The translations under genes were made by a program, and so were the position numbers. A stretch of 64,000 nt of DNA from Scandinavium sp051650185. Lineage in GTDB: Bacteria > Pseudomonadota > Gammaproteobacteria > Enterobacterales > Enterobacteriaceae. Positions 1 through 8,047 of the stretch are shown piece by piece. The notes under the pieces were generated by a model. It was not told the origin of the DNA. It worked only from the letters and a program-made list of their open reading frames with translations, and made no database searches. Where the stretch lies: NCBI RefSeq assembly GCF_051650185.1, contig NZ_JBOFIN010000127.1, forward strand, positions 21,204-85,203, read 5' to 3'. Positions within the stretch are counted from its first letter, which is position 1, and the number at the start of each line of letters is the position of its first letter.

Positions 1-1
1 G

Positions 2-70
2 GTTTTGCTACAGGATCAGGACCTGGATTTAACGACGGTGATCGAGAATTTACGTAAGCGGCATCAGTAA
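2..70 (+). CDS. hisI: HisI (HisIE) C-terminal end, partial
   Basis: Only the last 22 codons and the TAA stop are inside the window. The peptide contains LLQDQDLDLTTVIENL and ends RKRHQ. This matches the C-terminal helix of the bifunctional phosphoribosyl-AMP cyclohydrolase / phosphoribosyl-ATP pyrophosphatase of histidine biosynthesis as I remember it from E. coli. hisI being convergent with wzz is the standard enterobacterial arrangement, which supports the call. The gene starts outside the left edge. Confidence 0.85.
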   Translation, partial: VLLQDQDLDLTTVIENLRKRHQ

Positions 71-84
71 ACCGTTTCGCAGTG

Positions 85-121
85 ACAAAAAAACCGGGCC
101 ATTTCTGTGCCCGGTTTTTTT
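85..121. terminator. Bidirectional rho-independent terminator between hisI and wzzB
   Basis: A stem of about 10 bp (AAAACCGGGC pairing with GCCCGGTTTT) has a 9-nt loop, an A-run on the left and a T-run on the right. It can therefore terminate hisI from the left and wzzB from the right. It lies between the two convergent stop codons. Confidence 0.85.
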
Positions 122-137
122 ATGACTTGCGTGAAGC

Positions 138-1142
138 TTAAGCTTTCGGCTGGTAGTTACGCAGCGCGTTGCGGCCCAGAACAACACCAGCCCCGACCAT
201 ACCGCCCAATAACACGGCCAGGATCAGCGTGATAGCACGTTTCGGGCTATCGCGATGAATAGCCAGCGTTGGCTTCATCACATAACGGTAGGCGTGAATG
301 TTAGAGGTTTTGAGCTCCTCTTTATTCTCGCCGCTCATCAGGTTATCGATATCAAACAGCGTCTGACGCGTCTGGTAGTAGCTGTCCGGGAAGGACAACG
401 GACGCGTTGCTTCGTTTTTTACCATCGCAGAAAGCGCATCGCTCCCCAACATAAACATGGTGTCCTGCGAAACCTGTTCAGCCTGCTGAACTTGCGGCAC
501 CTTGATTTTTGACTGTTCGGCAATGGTCAGCGCCTGAGTGATCTGCGCGACACGTAATGCTTTCTGCTCGGTAGCGACTTTTTCCTGCGTCGTCAGTGAC
601 TGCTCAAGCGCGTCTTTACGGGAATCAATGTTGGATTTGAGATCCCCGCCTACCGCTTTGGCCACACCTTCATCAACCTGCTGAATGTACTGCGCCAGAG
701 TTTTCTGTGCTTCTTCAGCCGAAGGCCCCGTGTAGGAGACGCGCAGTGGCAAGCCCTGCCCCTTCACCGCCGTTTCAATACTCAGTTTTTCCGGCACTTC
801 CTGATTATCCAGTGTTTCGGACAATGCTGAGAAAGAGGAGTTAAAACGGGTGATGAAATCTTGTTGAATCGCCCCTGTAGAAGGCGCACTGCCACCAAAC
901 AGAATGTTCATGGCGTTAGAGTAGCTGGAAATCTGCCCTGAATCCGGCTGTGTGATGAGTGCTGTAGAGGTCCATTTCTCTTTAGCAACAAACAGATAAA
1001 CGACAGCAAGCAGGATCGCGACAACAACACAAACAATGATGGTGCCCTTCCCACGCCAGATCTGCATCACTAAATCTATCAGATCAATCTGCTCCGGATC
1101 GCTGCTGCGGCCGGAAAAACTCTTATTGTTATCCTGTGTCAT
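138..1142 (-). CDS. wzzB: WzzB O-antigen chain-length regulator
   Basis: This inner-membrane polysaccharide co-polymerase sets the modal length of Wzy-made O-antigen. At 334 residues it fits the WzzB family (about 325). It has the usual architecture: a short cytoplasmic N-terminus containing DPEQIDLIDL, a first membrane segment at about residues 34-53, a long periplasmic coiled region, and a second membrane segment at about 303-323. The Pro-rich stretch before the second segment (PTLAIHRDSPKRA) is typical of Wzz proteins. The gene is divergent from uge and convergent with hisI. Its partners are the Wzx and Wzy encoded at 10.3-14.9 kb. A fepE-type very-long-chain regulator is possible but less likely given length and position. 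Confidence 0.93.
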   Translation of the reverse strand: MTQDNNKSFSGRSSDPEQIDLIDLVMQIWRGKGTIIVCVVVAILLAVVYLFVAKEKWTSTALITQPDSGQISSYSNAMNILFGGSAPSTGAIQQDFITRFNSSFSALSETLDNQEVPEKLSIETAVKGQGLPLRVSYTGPSAEEAQKTLAQYIQQVDEGVAKAVGGDLKSNIDSRKDALEQSLTTQEKVATEQKALRVAQITQALTIAEQSKIKVPQVQQAEQVSQDTMFMLGSDALSAMVKNEATRPLSFPDSYYQTRQTLFDIDNLMSGENKEELKTSNIHAYRYVMKPTLAIHRDSPKRAITLILAVLLGGMVGAGVVLGRNALRNYQPKA

Positions 1143-1373
1143 AAAAACCTTAAGCTGCGAAATGAAGAAATGCCCACAAGGCCAGGTAGTCTACTCATAC
1201 ATCCGGGAAATACTATAGGAATAATGCCCGAACTCATCTGAATTTACCGAAAAAGCTGGCTACCCTAATTGTAGATAACGATTATCTTTTTGCCTTATCT
1301 AACGGTATGATTTTGCTTTCAGATGTGCCAGGAGCGATGTGGTGAAATCCTGGTCAGTTTTCGAGGATATAAG

Positions 1374-2378
1374 ATGAAATATCTGGTTACCGGCGCGGCC
1401 GGTTTTATCGGCTTCCATGTAAGCGAACGCCTTTTGCAGGCGGGCCATCAGGTGGTGGGGATTGATAACCTCAATGACTACTACGACGTCAGCCTCAAGC
1501 AGGCGCGACTGGATCTGCTTAGCGCACCTGGCTTCAGCTTCCATAAAATCGATCTCGCTGACCGTGAAGCCATGGCGACCTTGTTTGCTGAAGAGAGATT
1601 CGACAGAGTGATCCATCTGGCCGCACAAGCGGGGGTGCGCTACTCGCTGGAAAACCCACACGCGTATGCCGATGCCAACCTGATGGGTCACCTGAACGTG
1701 CTGGAAGGCTGTCGCCATAACAAAGTTCAGCATCTTCTCTACGCCTCTTCCAGCTCCGTATACGGCCTGAACCGCAAGATGCCTTTCTCAACTGATGATT
1801 CGGTTGACCACCCGGTGTCCCTGTATGCGGCAACCAAAAAAGCCAACGAGCTGATGTCCCATACCTATTCACACCTGTATGGCCTGCCAACAACAGGGCT
1901 GCGCTTCTTTACCGTGTATGGCCCGTGGGGCCGCCCGGATATGGCACTGTTTAAGTTCACCAAAGCCATGCTTGAAGGCAAAAGCATCGACGTTTACAAC
2001 TATGGCAAAATGAAGCGTGACTTCACCTATATCGATGATATTGCCGAAGCCATCATTCGCTTGCAGGACGTCATCCCACAGCCAGATGCCAACTGGACTG
2101 TAGAAGAAGGCTCCCCGGCTACCAGTTCTGCGCCCTACCGCGTCTATAACATCGGTAACAGCTCCCCTGTCGAGCTGATGGATTACATTACCGCGCTGGA
2201 AGAAGCGCTGGGCATTGAGGCAGATAAGAACATGATGCCGATTCAGCCTGGCGATGTGCTGGAAACCAGCGCCGACACCAAAGCGCTGTTTGATGTTATC
2301 GGCTTTAAACCAGAAACCACGGTGAAAGATGGGGTGAAAAACTTCGTCGACTGGTATCGCGAGTTTTATAAAGCCTAA
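1374..2378 (+). CDS. uge: UDP-glucuronate 4-epimerase (NAD-dependent SDR)
   Basis: The enzyme interconverts UDP-glucuronate and UDP-galacturonate, using the product of Ugd encoded nearby. The protein has 334 residues with an N-terminal Rossmann motif TGAAGFIG (residues 6-13), a YASSSSVYG strand carrying the active-site Ser, and the catalytic YAATK. The signature NDYYDVSLK after the second strand is characteristic of this epimerase subgroup (Uge/Gla/LpsL). The reading frame is open further upstream, but ATG 1374 follows a GAGGA ribosome site and gives the family length. It is the only plus-strand gene between wzzB and ugd, and a strong terminator follows it. The symbol uge is the Klebsiella name; gla is used in some E. 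coli. Confidence 0.9.
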   Translation: MKYLVTGAAGFIGFHVSERLLQAGHQVVGIDNLNDYYDVSLKQARLDLLSAPGFSFHKIDLADREAMATLFAEERFDRVIHLAAQAGVRYSLENPHAYADANLMGHLNVLEGCRHNKVQHLLYASSSSVYGLNRKMPFSTDDSVDHPVSLYAATKKANELMSHTYSHLYGLPTTGLRFFTVYGPWGRPDMALFKFTKAMLEGKSIDVYNYGKMKRDFTYIDDIAEAIIRLQDVIPQPDANWTVEEGSPATSSAPYRVYNIGNSSPVELMDYITALEEALGIEADKNMMPIQPGDVLETSADTKALFDVIGFKPETTVKDGVKNFVDWYREFYKA

Positions 2379-2383
2379 ATGTT

Positions 2384-2420
2384 GTATCAGCTACTCCATC
2401 ATTGAGTAGCTGATACTTTT
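2384..2420 (+). terminator. Rho-independent terminator of uge
   Basis: A perfect 13-bp inverted repeat (GTATCAGCTACTC / GAGTAGCTGATAC) with a 7-nt loop is followed by TTTT. It starts 5 nt after the uge stop codon. Confidence 0.9.
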
Positions 2421-2490
2421 CTATAATTGAATTTCACCGCCAGGTTAGACACCTGAACCAAATTTTATTAAGTCACAGGCTCACGGCCAT

Positions 2491-3552
2491 TCAGTTCAAT
2501 CGTGTTTTCATAACCAATTCTCTTAGCTTATTTTTCTCGAGCAATTGATAGCTGAAAAAAGCCGTAATTATAGCGGATAGTATAGCAACTGACGCGAGTA
2601 GATATGAAGAATGCACCCTTGAGATAAGAAAATACTTAACCAATATAAAAATTGGCAGATGGCATAAGTACAATGAGAAAGAGATATTGCCGATACCCGC
2701 AAGCATGTTATTAAAAACGCCAAAAACGGGCCGACTATAAAATGAAGTAGCAACAAAGGCTATTGACAAGATTAGTGCCGTTATTGTGTAAGCAACACCT
2801 CCGAATCTCTGGTATGGATAAGACAGAAAAGATGCACTGAGTAGTGCTAATATAAATACTGTAACAATCATTGCCGGGTGCTGTTTATTTAATGTATTTT
2901 TTATCATTTCGAATGGTGCTAATTGGGTAATAAACCACACCAGCAATCCGATAAAAAGAGCATTAGCCCTAAACATCCACCAGGTTTTTATCCCACCAGG
3001 AATTACTGTGAAAAGCAACAGCAAAATTATGCAGGGAACCCATCTGTTACGAATGCTAATAGCAACAAGCAAAGGAAGAAAAAGATAAAATTGCATTTCA
3101 ACGCCTAATGACCAAAAATAGCCGAAAACATTTGGCATCGTCGCATTGAAAAAATTCCCGGTGAAGGTTATTGCACCAAGCACCACACCTAAGATTTGAC
3201 GAAACTCTTTAAAAAAACCTTGTTCAATCCAGACCCAACTTAACACAAAGATGAAAACTGCCCAAAAAAAACAAGGCAAATACAGCCTTGAAAATCTTCG
3301 TTTATAAAAAACAAATGCATCTTCGCATGTCATCATTCGGCCATCTATTTTTTTAAGAAAAGTTTCCCCCATCAGGTAACCCGATATGATAAAGAAAAAA
3401 TCAACACCAATCGCCGTATCAAAATACGAATGCCAAAAATTAAATACATCACTCTTTTTAAGAAAGATGCCCAAATGTGTAAAAATAACCAGAAGAATAG
3501 AGACACCACGCAACATCTGAATGTTATTATTTTTCACTCTGTACTCCAACAA
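2491..3552 (-). CDS. Acyltransferase family 3 membrane protein (OafA-like)
   Basis: An integral-membrane acyltransferase of the Acyl_transf_3 family, which typically O-acetylates surface polysaccharide. It has 353 residues, about ten hydrophobic segments, and the N-terminal signature IQMLRGVSILLVIFTHLG, where an Arg precedes the first helix and a His sits at the end of it. FFFIISGYLMGE follows, the second family hallmark. The C-terminal SGNH domain of the longer OafA proteins is absent. The gene is AT-rich relative to wzz and ugd, which suggests horizontal transfer. It is flanked by uge on one side and by a decayed uge fragment on the other. The acceptor is unknown; O-antigen is the likeliest target from position. 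Confidence 0.8.
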   Translation of the reverse strand: MLEYRVKNNNIQMLRGVSILLVIFTHLGIFLKKSDVFNFWHSYFDTAIGVDFFFIISGYLMGETFLKKIDGRMMTCEDAFVFYKRRFSRLYLPCFFWAVFIFVLSWVWIEQGFFKEFRQILGVVLGAITFTGNFFNATMPNVFGYFWSLGVEMQFYLFLPLLVAISIRNRWVPCIILLLLFTVIPGGIKTWWMFRANALFIGLLVWFITQLAPFEMIKNTLNKQHPAMIVTVFILALLSASFLSYPYQRFGGVAYTITALILSIAFVATSFYSRPVFGVFNNMLAGIGNISFSLYLCHLPIFILVKYFLISRVHSSYLLASVAILSAIITAFFSYQLLEKNKLRELVMKTRLN

Positions 3553-3606
3553 CGCTGAAGATGGTTCTTTTACACTAATTAACTATTATTCCATTAACAT
3601 TTACTT

Positions 3607-3700
3607 AGGCAGACAAGAACGTGATGCCGATTCAATTGGGCGCCTGTGCCTGAACCGACGATGACAGTAAAGCTCTGCTGATTATATTGGTCCTAAACAG
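3607..3700 (+). pseudogene. Decayed 3' fragment of a uge-type epimerase gene
   Basis: Plus-strand DNA from about 3607 aligns with the uge 3' region from about 2218. GCAGA-AAGAAC-TGATGCCGATTCA is shared with single substitutions, and weaker collinear similarity with small gaps runs on for about 70 nt. In frame it reads ADKNVMPIQ, against ADKNMMPIQ in the intact gene, and then hits a stop within about 15 codons. It cannot code for a functional enzyme. It is a direct repeat, in the same orientation as intact uge, on the far side of the acyltransferase gene at 2491-3552. Confidence 0.7.
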
Positions 3701-3818
3701 ATAACAGGCGATAACTGAAACATTATCACCTGCGATCTCGAGCATTTTACTAATGCATTACTCTTTGCATATCGAACTGGTAGCGAATGCCCCTGGTGCC
3801 ACTGTTCTGACAGGGGGA

Positions 3819-4838
3819 TTATCGTACCACCACCCGTTGCCTTTTTGCTTTAAAAAATCTCACCATCGGTTTTTCCAGATATAAATAGCCAATCACACCT
3901 GATGCTATCGCTGGAATCAGCATTCCAAAACCGAAAAGATATGGCACGGTCAGATGAAGTTTTTTTAAAATCATAGCAGCAGGACTTAAAACAAATGGGT
4001 GGATCAAGTATAACGAGTATGAGCTATAGCCAAGCAGAATGCCAAAATTAAGGATCGCATTCGTTTTATTCTTAAACCAGGATTCCAATGACACTAAACC
4101 GGTGAACACCAACCACATTGGCACTCCGACGCTGAAAGCACCAGGCAGTGTAGAAAACACATCCATATTATTATTTTTATAGATCAACAGGGCCAAGCCA
4201 GTCGATAGCAATACGGTTCCCGATCCTGTACCAATTTTATATTTTTTCAGAATGAAAAATGAGGCCACTCCCATCGCAAACTCATACAGCCAACTACTGA
4301 AAATGAAATTTAGGATATGCCCTTCTGGCTGCAGTACGAAACCGAGAGTCGCCAGCAGACAGAGTGAAAAAACAGTACTGAGATATCTTACAGACCTGTC
4401 TTTTATTAAAAAAATAAATACGGAGAAAATAAAGTAATAATAAAATTCATAGCTTAAAGTCCAGCCATTTTGAACCAGATACTTATTTCCAGTTGGAATT
4501 AACAAGTAGGAATTCAGAATACTCGTCGTTCCACCGGAGGAATTAACAACGTGAGGAGCCACAATAAAAACAGCTAACGCTACCGTAGTAAAAAACCAAT
4601 ACAAAGGAAGAATACGTTCAAAACGCAATGCAATGAATTTCCCGAAGGTTATGTCTTTATCATGAGTAGAGTAACACATGATAAACCCAGAAATAATGAA
4701 AAATAGGTCTACCCCTGATCCTCCAATATGCAACCAGTCAAAACCACTCACACCATATGTTCGCTCTTTAAATGCAATATGATGTAACACAACCAGCAGA
4801 GCCGCAAAGCCTCGCAATAACTGAACGGAAATAAGCAT
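3819..4838 (-). CDS. Acyltransferase family 3 membrane protein (ExoZ/OafA-like)
   Basis: This is a second, different Acyl_transf_3 protein of 339 residues, with about ten hydrophobic segments and no SGNH domain. The start ISVQLLRGFAALLVVLHHI carries the conserved Arg and the His pair of the first helix. VDLFFIISGFIM and a later GYSSYSLYLIHPF also fit the family. It lies downstream of ugd on the same strand but behind the ugd terminator, so it probably has its own promoter in the 4839-4934 gap. It shares only family features with the protein encoded at 2491-3552, so it is unlikely to be a recent tandem copy. It probably acetylates O-antigen or another surface glycan; the substrate cannot be read from sequence. 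Confidence 0.8.
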   Translation of the reverse strand: MLISVQLLRGFAALLVVLHHIAFKERTYGVSGFDWLHIGGSGVDLFFIISGFIMCYSTHDKDITFGKFIALRFERILPLYWFFTTVALAVFIVAPHVVNSSGGTTSILNSYLLIPTGNKYLVQNGWTLSYEFYYYFIFSVFIFLIKDRSVRYLSTVFSLCLLATLGFVLQPEGHILNFIFSSWLYEFAMGVASFFILKKYKIGTGSGTVLLSTGLALLIYKNNNMDVFSTLPGAFSVGVPMWLVFTGLVSLESWFKNKTNAILNFGILLGYSSYSLYLIHPFVLSPAAMILKKLHLTVPYLFGFGMLIPAIASGVIGYLYLEKPMVRFFKAKRQRVVVR

Positions 4839-4934
4839 AATCAGCCTTTATAATCACATTACATTTATCGCAAGTGAAATAATACATTCATTCCAAAAAC
4901 GATCATATGAACATAAATAATAAGATAAATAGAA

Positions 4935-4964
4935 ATAAAAAAGCACCTACCCTAAGGCAGGTGC
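4935..4964 (-). terminator. Rho-independent terminator of ugd
   Basis: On the minus strand GCACCT pairs with AGGTGC around a loop of about 10 nt, followed by TTTTTTATTT. It starts 11 nt beyond the ugd stop codon and separates ugd from the acyltransferase gene downstream. Confidence 0.85.
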
Positions 4965-4975
4965 ATCACTAAAAA

Positions 4976-6142
4976 TCAGTCATTCCCAAACAAATCGCGG
5001 GTATAAACTTTATCCGCGACGTCAGCCAGTTCTTCTGCCATACGGTTTGAAATAATCACATCGGCTTCTTGCTTAAACGCGTCGAGGTCACGCACCACGC
5101 GAGAATGGAAGAACTCGTCTTCTTGCATCACGGGTTCATAAATGATGACCTGCACGCCCTTCGCTTTGATACGCTTCATGATCCCCTGAATGGAAGAGGC
5201 ACGGAAGTTATCGGAACCGCTCTTCATGATCAGGCGATACACACCAACCACTTTTGGTTTGCGGGACAGAATGGAATCCGCCACAAAATCTTTACGTGTA
5301 CGGTTGGCATCGACGATGGCAGAGATAATGTTATTCGGCACAGACTGGTAGTTTGCCAGCAGCTGCTTGGTGTCTTTCGGCAGGCAGTAACCGCCGTAGC
5401 CAAATGACGGGTTGTTGTAGTGGTTGCCGATACGCGGGTCGAGGCAGACACCTTCGATGATCTGGCGGCTGTCCAGGCCTAAGCTTTCTGCATAGCTGTC
5501 CAGCTCGTTGAAGTACGCCACACGCATCGCCAGATAAGTGTTAGCAAACAGCTTGATGGCTTCGGCTTCTGTGGAATCCGTGAACAGCACAGGAATGTCT
5601 TTCTTGATAGCCCCTTCCTGCAACAGCCCGGCAAAACGCTCCGCACGCTCCGAACGCTCGCCAATCACAATACGTGATGGATGCAGGTTATCGTAGAGCG
5701 CACGGCCTTCACGCAGGAACTCAGGCGAGAAAATCACGTTATCGATGCCCAGCTCTTCCTTGATTGACTGAGTAAAGCCAACAGGAATGGTGGACTTGAT
5801 GATCATCACGGCTTTCGGGTTGATAGCCACGACATCGCGGATGACCGCTTCAACGCTTGAAGTGTTGAAGTAGTTAGTCTTAGGGTCGTAATCCGTTGGC
5901 GTGGCGATAATCACATACTCAGCGTCGCGGTACGCATCTTCTTTATCGGTGGTCGCACGGAAGTTCAGCGTTTTGGTCGCCAGATACTCTTCAATCTCTT
6001 TATCAGCAATCGGCGACTTCTTCTGATTGAGCATGTCGACTTTGGCCTGCACGATGTCCAGAGCCACCACTTCATGGTGTTGAGCAATCAAGATGCCGTT
6101 TGAAAGGCCAACGTAACCTGTACCGGAAATTGTAATTTTCAT
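4976..6142 (-). CDS. ugd: UDP-glucose 6-dehydrogenase
   Basis: A cytoplasmic NAD-dependent enzyme that oxidises UDP-glucose to UDP-glucuronate. This feeds colanic acid, UDP-galacturonate (through Uge) and aminoarabinose modification of lipid A. It has 388 residues, the E. coli length. An N-terminal Rossmann motif SGTGYVGLSNG is followed by SPEFLREG and the catalytic-Cys signature GYGGYCLPKDTKQ. The frame opens three codons earlier (MRL), but the start MKITISGTGY matches the family. gnd lies upstream with its own terminator between the two genes, so ugd is transcribed separately. A candidate PmrA box lies about 160 nt upstream of the start. Confidence 0.97.
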   Translation of the reverse strand: MKITISGTGYVGLSNGILIAQHHEVVALDIVQAKVDMLNQKKSPIADKEIEEYLATKTLNFRATTDKEDAYRDAEYVIIATPTDYDPKTNYFNTSSVEAVIRDVVAINPKAVMIIKSTIPVGFTQSIKEELGIDNVIFSPEFLREGRALYDNLHPSRIVIGERSERAERFAGLLQEGAIKKDIPVLFTDSTEAEAIKLFANTYLAMRVAYFNELDSYAESLGLDSRQIIEGVCLDPRIGNHYNNPSFGYGGYCLPKDTKQLLANYQSVPNNIISAIVDANRTRKDFVADSILSRKPKVVGVYRLIMKSGSDNFRASSIQGIMKRIKAKGVQVIIYEPVMQEDEFFHSRVVRDLDAFKQEADVIISNRMAEELADVADKVYTRDLFGND

Positions 6143-6301
6143 TAGACGCAACTTATTCAGTGAACGGGGTAGAGATGGCGCACTCTGGCCACCACGATAA
6201 ACAAAACTGTTGTGGTTTTTACCTCTTGCATCGCTGGCCTGTCAAGGTAAAGGCCGCCGATAGCCCCTCTATTGAGGCGACATTCAGACTACTTCGAATG
6301 C

Positions 6302-6318
6302 CTTAAGGGAAGATTAAT
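6302..6318. promoter_or_regulatory. Candidate PmrA (BasR) box upstream of ugd
   Basis: CTTAAG, a 5-nt spacer and ATTAAT resemble the PmrA-box pattern YTTAAK-N5-YTTAAK with one mismatch in the second half-site. ugd (pmrE) is a known PmrA target in Salmonella, so the position makes sense. It also lies just beyond the gnd terminator, and a short degenerate motif can arise by chance. Confidence 0.35.
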
Positions 6319-6321
6319 GCA

Positions 6322-6350
6322 AAAGGCCCGGAGACAAGCTCCGGGCCTTT
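6322..6350 (-). terminator. Rho-independent terminator of gnd
   Basis: A perfect 11-bp stem (AAAGGCCCGGA / TCCGGGCCTTT) encloses a 7-nt loop. On the minus strand it is followed by a short T-run. It begins about 20 nt downstream of the gnd stop codon. Confidence 0.88.
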
Positions 6351-6370
6351 GATAGATGGACTAAGGAAAA

Positions 6371-7777
6371 TTATTCCATCCACTCGGTGTGGAACACACC
6401 TTCTTTGTCAGTGCGCTTGTAAGTGTGAGCACCGAAGTAGTCACGCTGCGCCTGAATCAGGTTTGCTGGCAGAACCGCTGAACGGTAGCTGTCGTAGTAG
6501 GCGATAGCCGCTGCGAAGGTTGGTACTGGAATACCGTTCTGAACAGCATAAGCCACTACGTCACGCAGCGCCTGCTGGTAGTCATCGGCAATCTTTTTGA
6601 AGTACGGTGCCAGCAGCAGGTTCGCGATGTCTGCATTCTCAGCATACGCATCGGTGATTTTCTGCAGGAACTGAGCACGAATGATGCAACCTGCACGGAA
6701 GATCTTCGCGATTTCGCCGTAGTTCAGGTCCCAGTTGTACTCGTTAGACGCAGCACGCAGCTGAGAGAAGCCCTGAGCGTAAGAAACAATCTTGCCCAGA
6801 TACAAAGCACGACGTACTTTCTCAACGAATTCCGCTTTATCACCAGCAGGTTTAGCCTGCGGGCCGCTCAGCACTTTAGAGGCTGCAACACGCTGGTCTT
6901 TCAGAGAAGAGATGTAACGTGCGAAAACTGACTCAGTGATCAGAGACAGCGGCTCACCGAGGTCCAAAGAGCTCTGGCTGGTCCATTTACCGGTACCTTT
7001 GTTCGCAGCTTCATCCAGAATCACATCAACCAGGTATGTGCCTTCTTCATCTTTCTTGGTGAAGATATCTTTGGTGATGTCGATCAGGTAGCTGTTCAGC
7101 TCACCGTTGTTCCACTCGGTGAACACCTGAGCCAGTTCTTCATTAGACAGGTTCAGGCCACCTTTCAGCAGGGAGTACGCTTCAGCAATCAGCTGCATAT
7201 CGCCGTACTCGATACCGTTGTGCACCATCTTCACATAGTGACCCGCACCGTCCGGACCGATATAGGTCACGCATGGCTCACCATCTTCTGCCACAGCAGC
7301 GATTTTGGTGAGGATTGGGGCAACCAGCTCGTAAGCGTGCTTCTGACCACCAGGCATGATGGATGGGCCCTTCAGCGCGCCCTCTTCACCGCCGGAAACA
7401 CCAGTACCGATGAAGTTGAAGCCTTCCGCAGACAGTTCACGGTTACGACGGACGGTGTCCGGGAAGTAGGAGTTACCGCCTTCAATGATGATGTCGCCTT
7501 TGTCCAGATAAGGCTTGAGTGATTCGATGGCTTTGTCCGTGCCCTCGCCCGCCTTCACCATTAACAGGATACGGCGTGGTGTTTCCAGAGACTCGACGAA
7601 CTCCTGCACCGTGTAGTAAGGAACCAGTTTCTTGCCGGGATTCTCGGCAACAACTTCTTCAGTTTTTTCACGGGAGCGGTTGAAGATGGAGACGGTATAA
7701 CCACGGCTTTCGATGTTGAGCGCCAGGTTGCGCCCCATCACTGCCATACCGACGACGCCGATCTGTTGCTTGGACAT
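6371..7777 (-). CDS. gnd: 6-phosphogluconate dehydrogenase, decarboxylating
   Basis: This oxidative pentose-phosphate enzyme converts 6-phosphogluconate and NADP to ribulose 5-phosphate, CO2 and NADPH. At 468 residues it has the family length. The NADP-binding GVVGMAVMGRNLALN is at the N-terminus. The substrate loop GVSGGEEGALKGPSIMPGG and the catalytic segment KMVHNGIEYGDMQ follow, with the C-terminal dimerisation tail present. An AGGAGT ribosome site sits close before the ATG. gnd is the classic boundary gene of the enterobacterial O-antigen locus and often recombines together with it. Confidence 0.98.
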   Translation of the reverse strand: MSKQQIGVVGMAVMGRNLALNIESRGYTVSIFNRSREKTEEVVAENPGKKLVPYYTVQEFVESLETPRRILLMVKAGEGTDKAIESLKPYLDKGDIIIEGGNSYFPDTVRRNRELSAEGFNFIGTGVSGGEEGALKGPSIMPGGQKHAYELVAPILTKIAAVAEDGEPCVTYIGPDGAGHYVKMVHNGIEYGDMQLIAEAYSLLKGGLNLSNEELAQVFTEWNNGELNSYLIDITKDIFTKKDEEGTYLVDVILDEAANKGTGKWTSQSSLDLGEPLSLITESVFARYISSLKDQRVAASKVLSGPQAKPAGDKAEFVEKVRRALYLGKIVSYAQGFSQLRAASNEYNWDLNYGEIAKIFRAGCIIRAQFLQKITDAYAENADIANLLLAPYFKKIADDYQQALRDVVAYAVQNGIPVPTFAAAIAYYDSYRSAVLPANLIQAQRDYFGAHTYKRTDKEGVFHTEWME

Positions 7778-8047
7778 TACATACTCCTGTCAGGTGTGGT
7801 CACCGCGCAGGGTGCGCGCGGCTTGAAATGTGGTGAAGATGTTAACTCATGAAATGGGGGCTGGGTAGTGTAAGTTGGTGCTCTCTTAGTTAAGTTTCTG
7901 AAAAGAAAACTGACTACGCAGCCCAATATCCATTTTATTCACAAACGGGATTTGAAGTAGAATCACGGTTCTGTTGAGCAATTTTGCGATATGAGACTTT
8001 TTATCTCAGAGAACAGCGCAAAATGTAACCATTGACTGGAAATCAAA

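Noticed and set aside
3787..3816. CCCCTG/CAGGGG hairpin after the second acyltransferase gene as a terminator
   Set aside because: The stem is short, the loop is long and there is no T-run.
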